DNA of 32,380 bases. It comes from Candidatus Omnitrophota bacterium (GTDB taxonomy: Bacteria > Omnitrophota > Gorgyraeia > Gygaellales > Profunditerraquicolaceae). The notes beneath the pieces were generated by a model. That model saw nothing but the letters and a program-made list of their open reading frames with translations. It made no database searches and was not told the origin of the DNA. The DNA is taken from the NCBI GenBank assembly GCA_030691585.1, contig JAUYEC010000160.1, forward strand, positions 1 to 32,380, in the 5' to 3' direction. How positions within the stretch are numbered: the first letter of the stretch is position 1; each line of letters begins with the position of its first letter. Shown piece by piece: positions 30,710-32,380 of this stretch. The translations under genes were made by a program, and so were the position numbers.

Positions 30710-32122
30710 TCACTCGTTAACCTTTTCTCGTTTTTTTCCCGCGGCCGCTTTAATCTGCGCCCACCAGAGGATAAAAAACAAAAAACTCACCATCGCCAGG
30801 AACCCGATAATTATCCAGATGATCTTCCAGCTGGTCGTCACATTGGGCGCCCTGCCGCGGAACATGGATTTTCCCACCAGTTCCATACCCATTGCGCCCC
30901 GCAAAACGCCTTCGGGTTTCGGCGCTCCGCCTGCTACAAACCCGACGCTTCCACCTGCCTGGATAACCATTTTCTCCAGTTTTGCAACGGCTATGGAGAC
31001 TTCATCGAATTTTATAAGGTTGGAGCGATAATTAGCGATATGCCTATCCACGCTCATATCGGTAATATTCTGATTAGCGTTGATATCATTTAAAGCGGCA
31101 ATGATTTTGTTCATCAAGGATTTTGCCGGCAGTTTATATTTCGATTCCGCCAAGACGCCCATCAATTTTTCCGTGTGCGCCGTGACCGCGTCAATGCCCT
31201 GCTCAGGTATTACCCATATATCTTTTACCGTAACCGCAAATTTTTTCTTTTCATCCGGCGCGAGCATAACCGCGTCTTTATAGACGTATTGCAGGCCTTT
31301 CTGGTAATCATAAGCTATCTCCAGGCCGCCGCTGTCAATTATATGCTCCCGCCTTAGCTCTGAAGGAAAGTAATACTTTACGGGAACGGGCTTCTCTTCG
31401 TCTGAAGGATTGGATACTGTTATATCAAATTTTATAGTGCCGGACCCCGCGTGGCCGGGCACGGGATTCTTTGCTTTCGCCTGATCGCCTGCGGGAGAGA
31501 ATTCTCCTTTCGGCGCGCTGACGGAAGAAACTTCCGGCGTGCCGGCCGGCAAAGCCGCCGGCCCGCTGACTTCCATTACCAAATCTTCCAAGTCACCGAT
31601 ATCCTTCTTTACCTCTTTTAAAATACCGCTGTTTGTCTCATAATTGGATATCTTCTGCTCGACATCCATCCCCGGCGAATTCTGGAATTCGCTTATCTTA
31701 TCAAGCCCGGCAGTGATACTCTCGGTTAAAGTCTTTGCCTGCGGGTAATATTCCGACTTCTTCAAGACGTCAAGAATCTCCTGCGCGCGTTTTTTTAATG
31801 ATCTGACCTCTTCAATAGGTATAGTCCAGATATCCCGGATTACCAGCTCCAGCGTAACTGTTTCCTGGGGCTTAAGCATGACGTCCTGATAGGCATAATA
31901 TAGCGATCTTTCAAAATCATATTCCACCCTGAAACCGCCCTTATCCGTTATATCTTCGGGCGCGACACCTTTGGGCAGATAAGTCTTTACCGGCAGCGTT
32001 CTTGTTTCGGTATCCGAGGGATTCGCGACAATCATTTTAAGTTTTACGTCGTCGGCAAAAGACAGGCCGTAAGCCGTTAACGCACAAATCGAAAGTAATA
32101 AAATAATATAGAACTTCTTCAT
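30710..32122 (-). CDS. Unrecognised exported protein with two copies of one domain and a C-terminal membrane anchor
   Basis: A protein of about 471 residues; I do not recognise its family. It has a signal peptide (MKKFYIILLLSICALTAYGL), then two related domains of about 165 residues. The first has VANPSDTETRTLPVKTYLPK and VIRDIWTIPIEEV. The second has VSNPSDEEKPVPVKYYFPSE and TVKDIWVIPEQGI. Each has a beta-rich half followed by a helical half, joined by a Pro/Ala/Gly-rich linker. A single C-terminal membrane helix (IIWIIIGFLAMVSFLFFILW) ends in a Lys-rich tail. The bulk would be periplasmic. The gene is one base upstream of epsilon, so it is co-expressed with the ATPase and may be an accessory or stator-like part. 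A GTG at 32134 is an alternative start. Confidence 0.75.
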   Translation of the reverse strand: MKKFYIILLLSICALTAYGLSFADDVKLKMIVANPSDTETRTLPVKTYLPKGVAPEDITDKGGFRVEYDFERSLYYAYQDVMLKPQETVTLELVIRDIWTIPIEEVRSLKKRAQEILDVLKKSEYYPQAKTLTESITAGLDKISEFQNSPGMDVEQKISNYETNSGILKEVKKDIGDLEDLVMEVSGPAALPAGTPEVSSVSAPKGEFSPAGDQAKAKNPVPGHAGSGTIKFDITVSNPSDEEKPVPVKYYFPSELRREHIIDSGGLEIAYDYQKGLQYVYKDAVMLAPDEKKKFAVTVKDIWVIPEQGIDAVTAHTEKLMGVLAESKYKLPAKSLMNKIIAALNDINANQNITDMSVDRHIANYRSNLIKFDEVSIAVAKLEKMVIQAGGSVGFVAGGAPKPEGVLRGAMGMELVGKSMFRGRAPNVTTSWKIIWIIIGFLAMVSFLFFILWWAQIKAAAGKKREKVNE

Positions 32123-32140
32123 AGCATGCGACACTACAAA

Positions 32141-32380
32141 TTACTTCTTTTCCCCTTTTTCCAACCATGTCTTAACCACCGGCTCCTGTCTATTCACCAG
32201 CGTCGTTTTTACAAATTCAACCGTCTTTTTTAATTCAATAAGCTGGTTCTGCAGGGTCTGCAAAGTAGCAGGGCCTTTAAATTCGGTTTCTTTAGCGGCC
32301 GCCCCTTTTAAGCCCGTCCCGGAGACTAACTTTTGCAATGCTTCTTTCGTTTCCCTGACGGATTCGGCGGCCTCTTTTAC
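32141..32380 (-). CDS. Partial helical protein of unknown function (5' end outside window)
   Basis: The frame is open to the right window edge, so only the C-terminal 79 residues are seen. They are charged and helical (VKEAAESVRETKEALQKLVS, then LQTLQNQLIELKKTVEFVKT) and end in WLEKGEKK. They could be a coiled coil or repeats of a periplasmic or anchoring protein. It ends 6 bases before the alternative GTG start of the duplicated-domain protein, so it belongs to the same transcript. No family is recognised. Confidence 0.55.
   Translation of the reverse strand, partial: VKEAAESVRETKEALQKLVSGTGLKGAAAKETEFKGPATLQTLQNQLIELKKTVEFVKTTLVNRQEPVVKTWLEKGEKK

Noticed and set aside
30478..32122. Subunit a (AtpB) hidden in the exported-protein gene
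   Set aside because: That protein has one C-terminal membrane helix and a signal peptide, not the five to six helices and conserved Arg of subunit a.

Overview
Organism and overall character. The window is bacterial, of moderate GC content with a clearly AT-richer island at about 4.8-7.1 kb and AT-rich pockets at 12-14 kb. The mix of a PilM/N/O-like type II secretion (T2SS) operon, FTLIE pseudopilins, CCA-less tRNA genes, a CT398-type zinc-ribbon protein and abundant palindromic repeats fits an uncultured candidate-phylum lineage. Omnitrophota (former OP3) is my best guess, but it is inference only. Every protein gene I can support is on the minus strand, so transcription runs from high to low coordinates.

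Layout. (1) 1-4.25 kb, housekeeping: scpB (cut by the window edge), ruvA, ruvC, yebC, the RNase P RNA gene, an RNase HI-type protein and a zinc-ribbon coiled-coil protein. Palindromic repeats sit between and inside these genes. (2) 4.27-4.78 kb, a small tRNA locus: a D-arm-less tRNA-Val remnant, intact tRNA-Val(CAC), a 3' tRNA fragment, a GC-rich hairpin cluster and intact tRNA-Ile2(CAT). (3) 4.74-7.1 kb, an AT-rich integrated element: a tyrosine integrase whose last codons and stop codon lie in tRNA-Ile2, an XRE repressor with an operator-promoter and a probably leaderless start, an excisionase-like protein, DnaA boxes plus short iteron-like repeats, and a phage O-type replication protein. 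(4) 7.1-16.5 kb, an Rhs/polymorphic toxin locus: a large SpvB/FG-GAP/YD-repeat protein lacking its tip, two orphan tips with identical leaders (one truncated), a discoidin/Ig-type protein ending in an Rhs core with an ART-like tail, and two small immunity-protein candidates. (5) 16.9-32.4 kb, one uninterrupted tight gene series: a partial helical protein, a 474-residue exported duplicated-domain protein (471 from its ATG), F1Fo-type ATPase genes in the order epsilon, c, b/delta, alpha1, alpha2, gamma, beta, then T2SS gspE, F, G, I, J, K, L, M.

Most interesting system. The rotary ATPase is unusual. It has two alpha paralogues, and the second has lost the arginine finger (SVSR to SVSI). Both alphas are short at the N-terminus, and the b/delta fusion lacks the delta N-terminal domain that normally binds there. 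Epsilon lacks its C-terminal helices. No subunit a is present in the window. An unrecognised exported, membrane-anchored protein precedes it, and gspE starts 7 bases after beta. A specialised F-type motor expressed together with a secretion pseudopilus is a testable hypothesis. A divergent but ordinary ATP synthase with subunit a elsewhere remains possible.
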